Notes: a model not told the origin generated them from the letters alone. A stretch of 64,000 nucleotides of DNA from Plantago major (GCA_026545765.1 CM048844.1:23506237-23570236), one strand, 5' to 3'. Counted from the stretch's first letter, positions 9,995 to 22,767 are shown. Made by a program: numbers and translations.

Positions 9995-12900
9995 TCTGTC
10001 TCTTCATTTTTTTTTTCTTTTCCTTCAAAATCCTTTAAACCATATAGATACTGCAACTGTAACTAGGAGCATGCTGAAAATTTTGTTTCACCTGATACAA
10101 AATTAAAAATATTACAACATACCATAAGAAAAGGCTATCTCTAAATCTGGACTACTTGAAAAAAAATTGAAATTTTACACTACAACTTTGTTTTTAAAAA
10201 AATTGATATGTATCCATAGAATAATGGGAAGCTTTTAAGTTCTAACAATGGATATACACTAGTGTACTTGGGCAAAAAAGAAAAAGATAAGGGTACTGGG
10301 CTGAAAGAATCTGGTTAAGCAAGGGCCTATGCGGTAGGCTGCAGGCTGGACGGACCAAGCACAAAATTGTGATAAACTGCTCCATCTCAAATAATTGCTT
10401 CCGTTACTCTAATTTCTAGTCACGCAATTATACCAGACGTCTGACGTTAATGTGTACATTAGTGCAGTTTACAACTTTGAAGTTCAAAATTTAGCTGTGA
10501 AATAAATTGCAAAGTTTTGGAAACGACCATTATTAATTAATTAATGCTAGACGTATTAATATCCTTAAATATATACGTATAATATTTTAAACAATATCAA
10601 TAATATTGTATCGATCCGTTTTATTTCTATGAAAATGCTCACAAAATACATAATATATATAAGTTGTTTGCACAAAATTTTAACATAGTGAATTTTAGTT
10701 GGGGTGTAAATGATGAATATTAACTAAATTATAATTGAGTTGTGACAATTTGTGTTTTGTTGTGTAAGTTGTGAGTTAATTGTGTTTCTATTATAAGATA
10801 CTCCACTATTACCTCACTTCTAATGTCATGATCAAATATGAAAAAGAATGTGAGACTTAATTAAAAATTGGATGTTAATTTTTATCCCAAACGGCGATAG
10901 CATTTGTTATACCAAATCGCACATGTATTGACATATTAAATGTCACCGTATGTCTGGGATCAGATCTCACAATTTGTGAATGTCTTCGGTTTATTTAATT
11001 TCCCCCTTGTCAACTTTTACAGCCAGGCAATTGTGGAAATTAACTTTATCAACATCCAATTGTTACGATAGATGGAAAATTACTATCCAGGTGTATGAAA
11101 TGTTAAGATGTTATAGTGAGTAGGTAGTGTCTTTGGCTGTCGTGGTGAGTCCGGGGACAACTGATTTAGTTGTCACCTTGAGTGATACAGGTTGATAATA
11201 AGATTTTTGTCACTGGTATGTTATGGTGACAATGGAAAGTAGCTAAACCATCGCTAAGAGCAATGGAAAATCGTGACCGTCACCAAAATCGACGACGGAT
11301 TGGGGACCGATGTTTAAATTTATCGTCAATTTTAACGACGGGTTAGAGGTCGATGACCTAATACGTGCAAATATTAATTTCTTTTCCATTTGATAATCAA
11401 CAAAATAAAGTTGGTGACGGATTAGGAAAAATCATCACTAATTTTTAGACGGATTTTTAGTGAAACTATATTTGATCGTTATTTAGGCTACCTAGAGAGG
11501 GATGTCTTTTCATCGTCATTTAGCGACAGTTTAGTAATGAAATTGTAGCTGGATTAAGACGAACTGGATAATAGTCTCATTCTCGTCGACTGAAAAAGTA
11601 TCCGTCGCTAAACAACCATGAATTATTTTTGGTTGCTATCTTACGAAATTCTTGTAATGCCCTTGGCTCAGTACTAGGTAATCGACTCTGTCCGGCCCAT
11701 TAATAAGTATTTTTTCCCTTTATCTTACATTACTGTCCATTATGATTTATGTACAATCATTTATGTCAAAGTTGGGTTCAACTCAAATTGTTAAAACTGT
11801 GGATATTCATCGCGGATTCGCGGGCATTCAAGTTCCATTACAAATGCCGTATATTGTTTTAATCAGCTTTTTTATATACTCCTCTCCATTTTAAAATAAA
11901 AGTCATCAACAATCAGTTATAAATAATTTTATTTTTCTTTTACTTACTCAAAACCACTTTTATTTTAAGATTTAAAATAATTATTATTATCATATTATTA
12001 TAATATTTAATATATTACTATAAGAAAATTAACAATCATATTGAATAATTGAATGCGCATATATAAATACTAGAATCATAACGAACACGTTGTGCGTGTT
12101 ATTGTGACACTTAAGAGTCAAGACCACTTTGTGGCCTTGTCGTCACGCTGCGATGGGGTCGCGTTACGCGACGAGGCTGCATTTGTGCCACATGCTAAGC
12201 TCGTATGTGAGCTTAAAAAGTGGGCCAGTTTCTTTCTTTATTTTCCTATTGCTTTTGTTTTTCACTTTCACTTCATTTAATTCATAATTAATGATTAATT
12301 ATAAAATATATAAAGTATATCGACTTCCTTGTTTTTTCTTCCTACAAATAGAGACTGATATTTACTACATTTCAACCATTTCAAATTTCATTGTTTTGCA
12401 CTCGAAAATTCTAAAAAATATTTTAAATGCAGTTCATTAATTTCAACTTCTAATTCTCTTATGATACACTATTTAATATGTAAAATATGTGAAAAAAATG
12501 TAAAAAAAAATTGTCGACGGAATAGTAACAACGACCCATTGTAGGACAGTTTTTCAGAATTTCACCATGAATCTGTTGCAGGACGTTTTACACCACGAAG
12601 ACGATGGCGGACATGAGCCTTTGAGAGCAGTCCAATAACGTGATATGACAAAGGTAGCCGAAAACATGTATAGTGCATTATTTAAAATCCAAACTACGGT
12701 TGAATTTTAAAATAACAAATATGATGTAATCCAATTTTATTAGATTGGGAATGTATGAAATACATATATGGTTGAATTGATTTTTTTTTTTTTTTTTTCA
12801 TTTTGAATGAGTTGAGAGTGCGTAATTAGGAGGAGGAGAAGTAAGTAGAAAAAGAAGACAATATATTAACAAATAGGAAGATTATAATAGATACTAAAGT

Positions 12901-13450
12901 TTTGCATTTTGTAGATAAATCAAATTGTTAGTACATCCTAAATGAGTCCAATTAAATTAAAAATTAATGCGTACACATATTTAATCAACAGGTGAGTACT
13001 CACTCTGGAATGTTTGAAATAACCGGTTTCTTCTTACCACACGTCAGACTACCTTCACGATCTTTTAAAGGCCAGATACCTATTAGACATGCAGTAGAAA
13101 AAATCGAAATAAAAATGTACAATGTAGCAATTAGCAAGTGAAAGGTATGCCAAGTGGAAAACAGAGAAGGACAAATGTCTCCTACAGTCATCAGTCATGC
13201 CATACTGTTCCCTCTCCCTCTCATCCTGCGTGAATTCAGCTTCCTTCCCCACCCAACAAACATTACACCCTTCTTTTATTTTTTAATCATTCCCTCCTTC
13301 CCAACTTTTAACTATTCCCAATATCATTCAAATTAACAATAATTCACCATCTATTTTTTTTTTCAATTAAAACTCCCTACCTAAAACCCAACCCCCATTT
13401 TGAATTTTCAAAATATATCAATTTTGTCTCCAAACGGCCCAAAAACGTAA
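9995..13450. other. Intergenic DNA with CACTA debris
   Basis: AT-rich and without a supported gene. Between about 11280 and 11660 are degenerate gacgg(a/g)t and ccgtcgc motifs ending in 'attcttgtaatg', which looks like a decayed CACTA right end. A Stowaway-like left end (tactcctctccatttt) sits at about 11877 without a partner. A T-tract lies at 12780-12800. Small open frames at 12092 and 13000-13336 show no protein features. Confidence 0.45.
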
Positions 13451-13452
13451 TA

Positions 13453-13727
13453 CTCACTCCGGTCCATTAAAAGTTTTCTAAACTCTTACTTTATCTTCAA
13501 TTAAGGAATGTTAATAAAAAAATAGTTTGTAATAGATATTATATTGGTAAAGTTGTTATTGAGTGATAAAGTAAGAGAGATGTTAAATAAAGTGACGATA
13601 AAGTAGGAAAGATAAATAATAAAAAATTAGTTAGTGGTGGTAAAAAAATTTCATTTATGGGGTTAGTAAGTTTCTAATGGAACCCAAAAAAAGTAAAGTT
13701 AGGAAATTATTAATGGAACGGAGGGAG
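13453..13727. mobile_element. Stowaway-type MITE
   Basis: A 275-bp element flanked by TA on both sides (13451-13452 and 13728-13729). Its ends are inverted: CTCACTCCGGTCCATTAA on the left and TTAATGGAACGGAGGGAG on the right. The inside is AT-rich with 'aataaagt.g...agagat' phrases. TA duplication and the CTCC..CCG terminus are typical of Stowaway (Tc1/mariner-derived) elements. It lies about 0.55 kb upstream of the five-exon gene. Confidence 0.8.
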
Positions 13728-14292
13728 TAATGATTATCCTAACTCTGATTAAAATCCAGATAAGTGCACTATCTTCGTCTCGATTTCAACTTTTCACATT
13801 ATATTTTGAGATGTCTCAATTTTAAATTCTCATCCTTCAAATGAAAAATCTCCCCTACATTATTCACTATTTTCTTAAAACTTGTGTCCGGACTGACAAA
13901 TATTTGAAACCAGAAGAGGAGTATAAGTATTACATGCATAATCAAAATCATGAGTAAGTATATAGACAGGTTGAAATAGTCGGATCTCAATCGATAAAAA
14001 TAAAAGAAAGGAAAAACATTCTCCCCAAAATCTCTCAAGGACAGTTCCACTTTTACCCTTTCTGTCCCTCAGTCTCTTTTCCACTTAAATCAAGCCAGCC
14101 CCCATCCATTTATTATTATATCTTCCTGAAGCAGCAAAGCAAAGCAAAAGCAGCAAAAACCAGTACACTCTACTACTCTCCTCAATAACACACGCATAAT
14201 ATCACTCTGCTCAATAGTCAATACCCAACACTCTCTCTCTGTCAGTCACGCCTATTCCGTTTCCAATTTTCACCTCCTCTGCAACCAAAACA

Positions 14293-16825
14293 ATGGCTGA
14301 CAGTAACAACAACAGCACTACTCTCGAACCAGAAGAAGCCTTCTGGTTGCCTGCTGAGTTCTTCACTGACGACGATTTCCTCCTTGACAAACAGAATTTC
14401 ATCAAAAACAACTCTCCACCCTCCCATTTCTCCTCACCTTCTCACTTTCCGTACTCCACCAACAAGGAGAATGTGAAGGTAACCGTCATTTTCATGTTTT
14501 TTCTCAGTTTTTCCCCTTTTCATCTTGGTCTAATTTTGGGACATTTTCTTTTGCAGAACAACATCTGGCTCATGTCTACTTCGCCACAATCAACTCTCAC
14601 TCCTTCGTCTCCCACTACCCCGTTTGGAGCTGAAAACGACGTCGTTGAGGATCTAATCCAGAAAGCTGCAGGTCAAGTTGCGATGCTGAAGCTCAGTGGT
14701 GGTGGTGGTGGGCTTGGATTTGGGCATGGGTCGGGTCAGACCACTTGCTGCTTTGCTCAAGCTCAACAACCCAAAAACCCTTCTCCTGCTTTTTCCAACA
14801 CTCAAGTAAGACCGAAATTACACATTTCCTTAGTTTGCTTTTGTCTGGTTTGCATTTTTGGTGTTGATTTTTGGGTGATTTTACAGATGCAGAGGCAAAT
14901 GTACCAAAACAGGGGTGAAATGGGAGGTAGAAAAATGGGTCAGGCTGCATGGACAATTGGGCAAAATCCGACCCAGATCCGTGATGGGTCGGGTCGAAGG
15001 GGTGTTGTTTTGGGGAAAAGGGAATGTGCTGGGACAGGGGTATTTTTGCCAAGGGCTAGATGTGAGACCAGTACTAGTAACGGTTCCGTATATCGGAGGA
15101 AGCAACAGGCAGGTGGGTCTTTCGGTGTTTTACAGCTCACCTTTCTTTTCCCTTTTTTGATTTACATACAGTATTTTCGATATACTAGATTAATATAACT
15201 ACATGCATTACCTAAACATGCGATTTTTGTAACCGAACTGTTATGTTATTAAATGTTGCATGTCACAATTTTAAATTTGATGGGATGGGACCTTTTGAAG
15301 GGGAAAAATGATTTTATGATGTGTAGTTATGTACTCCATCATGTGAAGTAGAGAAGCTTAGATGTATTGCATTGAATCTTGAGTGAGATCTTGTGGGCTT
15401 TATTTGGGTTGTTTCAAGAATTTGAACAAATTCCAAACAAGAAAATGAAGGGACTGAGAAGACTTGGTAGATTAATGGGTCCAGATTGCCTTTATTATCA
15501 GTAAGGAATAGGGACCTACATATGGACTTATGGAGTATATAGATTCTGTGTTCCATGTTATGGAGATTCAATATGTTTGCCATTTCGTTTCATTTTTTCG
15601 GCTTTGGAGCCAATAAATTTAAGGAGACACTGCATTCCCTGTGTCAAGGCTGAAATAGTACTATTTTCAAGAAAGCGGCTGAAATGGAAATATGTGTTTA
15701 GTCACTTTCTGTAATTTTTATTGACTGGACTAGTTTGTTTTTTCTTTTCTTTTTTCCATAAATAAAAAAAGATGATGAGTGTTTGGGTACGAACTTGTGT
15801 TGAGTTTATCAACTCCGATTGAGTTTTTGTGTTAATAAAATGCAAAGAAAGTTCAGAGCAAAACACTCAGATGGCGTTTGCATTTTTGTACCTAATTTTT
15901 GAGATCCCAAAATCTTCTTTATCAGGACATATCTTGGCTTTTGCTAAATAGATCTGACAGGATTTTGTGGCCAACAATTTTCTCTTTTGCTCTCTTTGTC
16001 TTTAATATCCTAAGACTTAATGCTGTCTAATGTTTGTATTTATTGAAATGCTCTTCCTGCTTTTTTGGACTAAATTGAATCATCTAATCTGTCCTGTGTT
16101 TGTGTGGATAGTTGGTGGTTCAACTACTTTGATTACTGATAGAGCTGTTGCCCATGCCCTGGATAAGAGCTTTGACAACACCACTTGTTTCGGTCGATTG
16201 CCGTCTCTGTCTCGGATGCCACTGGATGCCAGACTCATCCAAAACTATGGTATGATGCATTATCTTTAAATGGGCATGCAACTGATTCTGCATCCAGTTA
16301 GATTCTGGCTGGCTTTTATCATCTGGATAAAGCTTAGTTGGTGTCTGGTTCTGGTTATTTGAAATACTGGGGACCATTGAGAATTGTTAAATATTTGGAT
16401 GTACTACTTCCCATGTTGGATTTTGAAACAAAGCATGAGAAGCTGGGCTGTTTTGAAATTGTAGAAAGTGTTTGAATGTATTTGAATATTGGCATTTGGT
16501 GGAACAACTTGTTTGATAGTGTCAATGCTTGTCTTTTTCTATACTAGGATGTGAAAAAGACCATAATTAATTCTGAGTTTTTTTATAATACAAGAATTGA
16601 TGAGTTGGAGTGAACCCAGTAATAATAGGATGGTATCATTAATCATACTGCATCTGTAAGTTATTTTAAGTTATGTTGCTGAACTTTCTTAATTAAACTG
16701 TTGCAGAATTATTGATGGCTCGAAGGCAAGCATTGATGTTGCGCCAACAGCGAAATTTACTACTAGCACAGAGGTCGTCCATGATTAGCCGTGACATGTA
16801 CCTCCCACAGGAATGGACTTACTAA
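14293..16825 (+). CDS. Five-exon gene, conserved plant protein of unknown function (305 residues)
   Basis: Exons 14293-14478, 14557-14805, 14887-15112, 16112-16249 and 16707-16825. All introns are GT-AG and the frame is open throughout, giving 305 residues. The N-terminus has an acidic, aromatic motif (EPEEAFWLPAEFFTDDDFLL). The middle has a Ser/Pro-rich part (TSPQSTLTPSSPTTPFG), a short helix (DLIQKAAGQVAMLKL), a glycine run and the basic piece GTGVFLPRARCET. The end is Arg/Gln-rich (MARRQALMLRQQRNLLLAQR) and finishes PQEWTY. There is no signal peptide or membrane helix. Low complexity with basic ends suggests a nuclear or cytosolic regulatory protein, but I do not recognise a named function. 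A CT-rich leader precedes the start. The longer single frame running into intron 1 is an artefact of reading through. Confidence 0.82.
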
Positions 16826-17909
16826 GCATGTTCTGGTGTTGTTTTGTGAAAGTAAAATGAAGAAGGGTATAAGATAAGTTGTTAAGGCAGTAGAGTTGGT
16901 GCTTGTTTTTGTTACTAGCAAAATTTGGTTAAGTGTGCAGATGGGAAAAGTGGCAAATAAGGGATATTAGGCAGAAAAGGAAAGATTTGGGATAGAAATG
17001 GAGTAGTTAGGGTTGTGAAGTATGCTGGGTAATAATTGGGGTTTGTTTTGTTTGAAATGTTGGGAAAGAGTTGTCCTTGGGTTGGTATGTGGGTGTTACT
17101 TTCTTTTGTGTTTTGGATGTGCTATAATATCACCCACATTACAATCCTTGGTACTATGGTGTATTCAATTGCTGAAGCAGTTTATGTAATAAAAAGGGTA
17201 ATTTTGATTTGAATGTAGAGCAATTATTAACGTTGGTTTTCATTAAAAGTTGCCATGGGATTGTACTTATAACACAGGGTAAAATACTCTGCCACATCCA
17301 ATGTATGTACACAATCTTTGAAATTGGATGGACAAGAAGCTAATCGAGATGAATATAAGAAAACATAAATTTTACTCACGGTATCGTCAAAGTTAATTTT
17401 ATTTATTTGTCAATTTTAATTGTATCATATATATACACTATTTTTTTTTTAAGAAGTTTAAAGATATTATTGAAACAATAACAGACTCGATGCACAAGTT
17501 ATGCCCTGAAATGTTGTGCCAATGATACACAAGATCCAAACATCTCGAAAGCCAAAAACACCACTAAACTAGGCAGACCAAGAACATCAGGCTGCCAATA
17601 GCGAAACCCCCCCCCCCCCCCCCACACACACATATACATCCAATAAATACTTTTTTTTACCATTTTACACAAATTACACATTTCACCATTAAAATTACAC
17701 GTTTTTCAAATTTTTATGTTTTAAACATTTATGTGAACTCTAGTGTATGAAATTATACGTTTTCCAAAATTTTATGCTTTAAACATTTATGTGAACTCTA
17801 GTGTATGAAATTATACGTAGAGAAGGGGACTTTGTTTAGACTAGATTGACCAAGACAATAGCTTAAGACCGTCTCCAACGGTCGTTTGATGGGATTTGAC
17901 GGTCCAGCA
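16826..17909. other. 3' untranslated region and intergenic DNA
   Basis: The first 350-400 bases, up to about 17200 (tgtaataaaaagg), look like the 3' untranslated region of the preceding gene. A tract of about 19 C followed by acacaca at 17608-17632 is a simple repeat. A short direct repeat (catttatgtgaactctagtgtatgaaattatacg) occurs at about 17727 and 17785. No gene is supported. Confidence 0.45.
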
Positions 17910-17978
17910 GGCGTTTGATAGCATTTGCTATCAAACGGGTATGATATTTTCATACCCGTTTGATAGCAATCAAACGCC
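17910..17978. repeat. Long near-perfect hairpin, probable MITE core
   Basis: Left arm 17910-17944 and right arm 17950-17978 pair along 29 bp with a 6-base bulge (agcatt) in the left arm and a 5-base loop. The unit 'tttgatagca/tgctatcaaa' is itself repeated. The preceding 'gaccgtctccaacggtcg' resembles the ends of small Harbinger-type elements, but no clear right end or target duplication was found. Confidence 0.65.
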
Positions 17979-18872
17979 CGTTTTCTATTTTTTTTTAACT
18001 TTTTTGTTTTATTTTGATTTTCTTGTTTCTGTTTTATTTGTTTTGATTTATTTGTCTTTTTTTTTTCTTTTTCATTCTATTTTACATTTTATTTTCGTTT
18101 TTCGTTTGTAATATTTATTTTTTAACAAATACAAGGATGACCTAGCAAAGGCGGCCGAGGAGGATGAGGAGTAGTATTTCAATTTCATCTAGTGTTTTAA
18201 GTTTATGTAATGTAATCTTTTATCTCAAGTATTGTAATATTTTTATTAAGTATTCTATCATTTATTCTTGAATATTGTAATTTTTTAATTTTAATTTTAT
18301 ATTATTTTAATTAATTAACGAAATTAAAAATAAATAAGAAATTTGAATTATGAAGTTTTAAAAGAAAAGAAAAAAGAATAGTATAGTTTAAAAAGAAATG
18401 AGAAAAGAAAATGAAAAAGTGAGTATGATAGGGTTTGAGGATTGAAGATTGAGAGTTTGATTGAGTTTGTTAGTAGTGGAATAGTGACGTTATAGTTTGA
18501 TATAGTTTGAGAGTTGGAGATATTGTAACTAACTCCGAGTCATAAACCATCAAACGTACAACTACCGAAAAAGTTGTCCACTATCTTCCTTTGAAATCTG
18601 AAAACGAGCCCGCCAAAACTATATTCTATAGTACTATTTGGGAGGGAACAAGTTTCAAAATACTTTGTCTTGTCCCTGGAAAATTAATGAGATTATGGGC
18701 CGCACCATTTTGTCATATCGGTGCGCGATAGTATTGCACAACTCCAAAACATTTTCTTTTTCTACTTTTTTTTTCTTTTTGTATTTTATGTTTTACCAAC
18801 GGTTTTTGTTTTTTGTTTTTTCCTTTTGATAACGGAGGGATAATTTGGTAATTCAACGTATTTAATGTTTTA
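17979..18872. other. Intergenic DNA, T-rich
   Basis: T-rich low-complexity DNA. A short stretch at about 18133-18174 reads KDDLAKAAEEDEE-stop and could be the tail of a decayed exon, but nothing before it supports a gene. Confidence 0.3.
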
Positions 18873-19130
18873 CTTCCTCAACCCGACACAAGCTTTCCAC
18901 TTTGACTTTTTGCAGTCAAACTTTTCCAACTTTGACTACGGATTAATCTTAAACCGCAAATGTAAAACATTCAATTAAATTATATAACAGAAGTTTACGC
19001 CCTAAAGTTTCATTATATAATTTAATTGAACATTTTACGTTTGCAGTTCATAAAATTAATTCATAGTTCAAGTTGAAAAAGTTTGACTGTGAAAAGTTAA
19101 AGTGGGAAGTTTGTGCCAGGACGGAGGAAG
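18873..19130. mobile_element. Stowaway-like MITE with long inverted repeats
   Basis: A 258-bp element between TA duplications (18871-18872 and 19131-19132). The left end (cttcctcaacccgacacaag) pairs with the right end, and the pairing continues inward through 'ctttccactttgact...cagtcaaac' and 'gtttgactg...agtgggaag'. The foldback structure, size and TA site point to a Stowaway-like MITE. Confidence 0.75.
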
Positions 19131-20006
19131 TACTTTCTTGGTGGCTGTATTATGGATTTTTTTTTACACTACAATAATAAATTGCTACTTTTGATACATT
19201 AGAAATGTATTTTTCAATTTTAGTATTGTTAGTGTCCGGGGATGTTGAAATGACAACTCTAGACTTTTAGGCCCAATATGATATCTTTACTTCAAGCATA
19301 ATTCTTCATACTATCAGTGTACAACTGGGTTACATTGAATCACTTCCAGGATACAAAGAAGCCCAAAAAATCTATCTCTTTAACTACAAACATGTACTTT
19401 CGGAATCAACTCAAGAATTGGAATAAGAAGCAAATGAAATGTCGCATAAACAATTACTGTAGATATTGCTCCTCTAGCACGGGGAAGAGATAGAGAGTTC
19501 TAGTGTGTATTAAATTTAGAGCAACCCCTATTATTTATAGATATATAAAGTTATATTTAAAGATACACAATTCTCCAGAAAATCTGAATAAGAATAGATG
19601 CAATGGATCAGGATCGAATGCCATCCACTAGATCATAGATGTTCATGATTAAATAACTGTTGGATTCAAATTTAGAAGATGTTAGCTTTTTCCAGGTTAA
19701 TTCAGACAGATTAATTTAATCATAAGATTAAATCCTGACCGTACAAATTTAAACAAAATTAACGGCCGAGATCGATGAGCGATGCAAGTGAGCCTAACGA
19801 AAGCCCCACACACGTGCTCGGACAGGTGCGTGCCGCTCAACCAAGTGCACTTATGGTCCATATATTGTATTTGGCAGGAAAATATGTAATCCGATTGCCA
19901 CATGATCATTGGTGGTGAATTGATCGGAGTATTAAAATTTCAAAGGTGGTTGTTGTAATGTACTAAAATTGGTCATTACCTTTATGTTATCACAAATTCT
20001 AGAAAA
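19131..20006. other. Intergenic DNA, no gene seen
   Basis: No coding frame with protein character. A minus-strand frame at 19697-19909 lacks any recognisable feature. Confidence 0.4.
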
Positions 20007-20089
20007 GGGTCTGACTTTCCATTAGAATAGGAAAAGTCGGTTTTTTAAGTTGCTCGCGGTCAGCGGCCAGACCGAACTTTTCCCCAGTT

Positions 20090-20650
20090 ATAAAACTCAC
20101 AGACACAACATTAATTTTTCAGTTATAAAAATTCACAGACACAACATTAATTCTCCCAGTTATAAAACTCACAGACACAACATTAATTCTCCCAGTTATA
20201 AAAACTCACAGACACAACATTAATTCCCCAGTTATAAAAACTCACAGACACAACATTAATTTCTCCAGTTATAAAAACTCACAAACACAACATAAATTTA
20301 CACTTTTAACAACTCACAGACACCAGATAAATCTCACAGATGCAAAAACTCACAGACATAAGATAAATCTCACAGATGCAAAAACCCACAGACAGGTGCA
20401 AAAACTCACAGACATAAGATAAATCTTACAGATGCAAAAACTAACAGACAGAAGATAAATCCACCAGTTTTAAAATCTCACAGACACAAGATATATATCA
20501 CAGACATAAAATAATATACCAGATACAAGATAAATCTCACAGATGCAAAAATTCCACTGACACAACAAAAATCTCACAGTTGCAAAATCCCACAGACACG
20601 ACATAAAATCCCCCAGTCACGATATAAATCTCACAGATGCAAAATATCAC
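20090..20650. repeat. Minisatellite of about 31-35 bp units
   Basis: Repeats of 'cagttataaaa-ctcacagacacaacattaatt' in the first half grade into 'cacagatgcaaaaactcacagacataagataaat' in the second. Units are imperfect, with at least fifteen copies. Confidence 0.85.
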
Positions 20651-20877
20651 AGATCTACATCAATTCCATATACAGATTCTTTGCCTGACCAATTAAATTA
20701 GCCGTAGGCTTAAAATTAATATACTGAGGCGTGTACTCTTCCCCTATTCCTTAACCCTAACATTCATGAAATCGAAAATTTTCGGAAAAGTGTGGGGCAA
20801 CAGCTTGATCTCCGATCTGGTGAGCGGGTGGATCAGATGCATGTGATTGTTGTTGTCCCTCTCGAGCTTGATGATCC

Positions 20878-21060
20878 ATGAGGATTTCTCCGGAACCGGT
20901 GATTGTAGAAAGTAGACTGAGCGCCTGGAGAGGCAAAACCCTGGGAGGATCGGGTAGCGGTAGGAGGTGGAGGGCGGTGGCTGGACGGCGGAGCAGACGG
21001 AACGGAAGCGGAGAAGGTCCGTGGAGGTGGGGAGACGAAGGAACGTGGTTTTGGATCTGA
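20878..21060 (+). other. G-rich open stretch, possibly a captured exon fragment
   Basis: An Arg/Gly/Ser-rich frame of 60 residues lies in DNA far richer in G than its surroundings. No domain is visible. It may be a gene fragment carried by the Mutator-like element. It may equally be a promoter-proximal remnant of the element's own gene. I do not call it a gene. Confidence 0.2.
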
Positions 21061-21160
21061 TTTAGGGGTTTTTATTGCGTGACCGAGATTTCCGGGCAGC
21101 TGGAACCGGCCTTTCTATATCCTAATGGAAAATCAGGCCCTATACTATACTTACTCGTAT

Positions 21161-21482
21161 GTTATATCAAAAGTGGCACTATCTCATTGTAGTGTACTAA
21201 TTTTTATTTCTTGCTAGTGTCTAATTGTAAAATTTTAATGAAGACCGAATTTATGTGGAATTTAGCGTATATCCGCAGGTTATTTATGCAATTTTCCATA
21301 AAAGTCAAACACTTGCATATGGTTATATCAAAAGTGACACTATCTCATTGTAGTGTACTAATTTTTATTTCTTGCTAGTGTCTAATTGTAAAATTTTAAT
21401 GAAGACCGAATTTATGTGGAATTTAGCGTATATCTGCAGGTTATTTATGCAATTTTCCATAAAAGTCAAACACTTGCATATG
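21161..21482. repeat. Tandem duplication of a 161-bp unit
   Basis: Copies 21161-21321 and 21322-21482 are almost identical (differences such as gtggcac/gtgacac and atccgc/atctgc), indicating a recent head-to-tail duplication directly beside the Mutator-like element. Confidence 0.9.
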
Positions 21483-22330
21483 GTTTGGTAGTCAACAAAT
21501 TAAGGATTTTTACGAGTTATTAAGGGCGATTTGAAACCCAAGTAGTGATTAACTGATTAATATTTACCTACTCACACATTTAACACAAACTATACGTTTA
21601 TACTGCGATCTTATGTTAATTTTGTTTTCTGGGAATTACAATCTGACATAACGATGTAAATGGTCCACATTGTTTGTGTCCAATGGGTATCACATGTATA
21701 TCACAAATATAAGAATAATTTAATGTGGCCATGCAATATGAAAGTGAATGGTTCCTTTCTCGTTTTTGGCCATGTAATACTTCGTGTTTCTTTTGGTATT
21801 GAAATAGATTTGTATTAAAATTAAAAAAAGTTAAAACTTGTCTATGTGGTAATTCCTCTAACATGTTATTTAAAATTAATTTTACCACCTCTCCGTCAAT
21901 TTAAAATGCTGTGTCAGTTTCATATCATATGCTTTTATATATTGCGCATCACCGTGCGTACCAATGTACCATATTACTCTAGTTATCTAGTCTAGAATAA
22001 CATGGGTTGTGGGGTAGAGCCGAAGAGGATTCATTGTGCTTAATTTGTATAGGGCTTTTATGTTTATGGGCACATTATGTAGCAGAATTGCAGAACTATC
22101 ATAAGATTTGATAATGAATAATTATGCTCGAATCTCCATGCATTTTAATGTTAGTTTACCAAACAAGTACTCAAGTTTGGTGTAGCATTAAATTTGGGCA
22201 AGTACAATAATCCCAACATTATCACATGATAATCTATGCAACATAGGAGTACTTGTTTACTCAAACCCAGGATTATATTTCGCTCTAACCCAAAAAAATG
22301 TTGCACAAAGTATACCGCATCTTTTTACTA
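21483..22330. other. Intergenic DNA, no gene seen
   Basis: AT-rich sequence. The 90-residue minus frame at 21616-21888 has no recognisable feature. Confidence 0.4.
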
Positions 22331-22571
22331 CTTCCGTCCTCATGAGCTTACATCGTTTATCGTTTTAGTCTCGTAACTTCATACATTACTAAAAAAGGAA
22401 GCTACCACACACTCAACAAATAATAAATAATCTCAACTTTGACACATAAATTACACCTTTTGCCACTTAAATTACACTTTTGTTCATTTTTTTCATACTT
22501 TATCATTACTTTAACTTTTAGCATAAAATTGCGCTAACCCTAATGTATTAAGTTTTTCGGGACGGAGGGAG
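22331..22571. mobile_element. Stowaway-type MITE in the UGT-A promoter
   Basis: A 241-bp element between TA duplications (22329-22330 and 22572-22573), with left end CTTCCGTCC and right end GGACGGAGGGAG. Its right border is about 80 bp upstream of the likely TATA box of UGT-A. Confidence 0.75.
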
Positions 22572-22651
22572 TAGCAAACAAAAATCTCAGTGTACCTAGC
22601 TATTAGAAATCGGGTTTATTAGATACTAGAGACGTAATCTTATTCCGAGTT

Positions 22652-22658
22652 TATAAAG
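22652..22658 (+). promoter_or_regulatory. Likely TATA box of UGT-A
   Basis: TATAAAG, 116 bp upstream of the start codon, in an otherwise unremarkable stretch. Inferred from motif and distance. Confidence 0.45.
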
Positions 22659-22767
22659 GGTTCATGACCTCCACTGTTACCTACCACATGTTAAGTCAAG
22701 CTAGATAAGAGCTGAAGCAGAATCAAAGTTCATTTAAAAAAAAAAAACAGTAAGCTGCTAAATTTCC

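Larger units (their letters stand above)
20007..21140. mobile_element. Second Mutator-like non-autonomous element with internal tandem array
   Basis: The left end from 20007 (gggtctgactttccattag) matches the reverse complement of the right end at 21140 (gggcctgattttccattag) over about 37 bases with a few differences. The inside has a tandem array (20090-20650) followed by a G-rich stretch, the same plan as the element at 1.8-10 kb. The flanking 9-mers do not match, so the target duplication has decayed or the true ends differ by a few bases. Confidence 0.5.

Noticed and set aside
11280..11660. Possible complete small CACTA element
   Set aside because: Only degenerate gacgg motifs and a decayed right end are visible; no CACTA left end or duplication.
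12092..12280. 62-residue frame with a hydrophobic end
   Set aside because: Composition and surroundings are intergenic; no start context, domain or neighbouring exon.
17608..17632. Poly-C tract as a G-quadruplex or regulatory site
   Set aside because: A plain homopolymer followed by an (ac) repeat; also a frequent assembly weak point. No sign of function.
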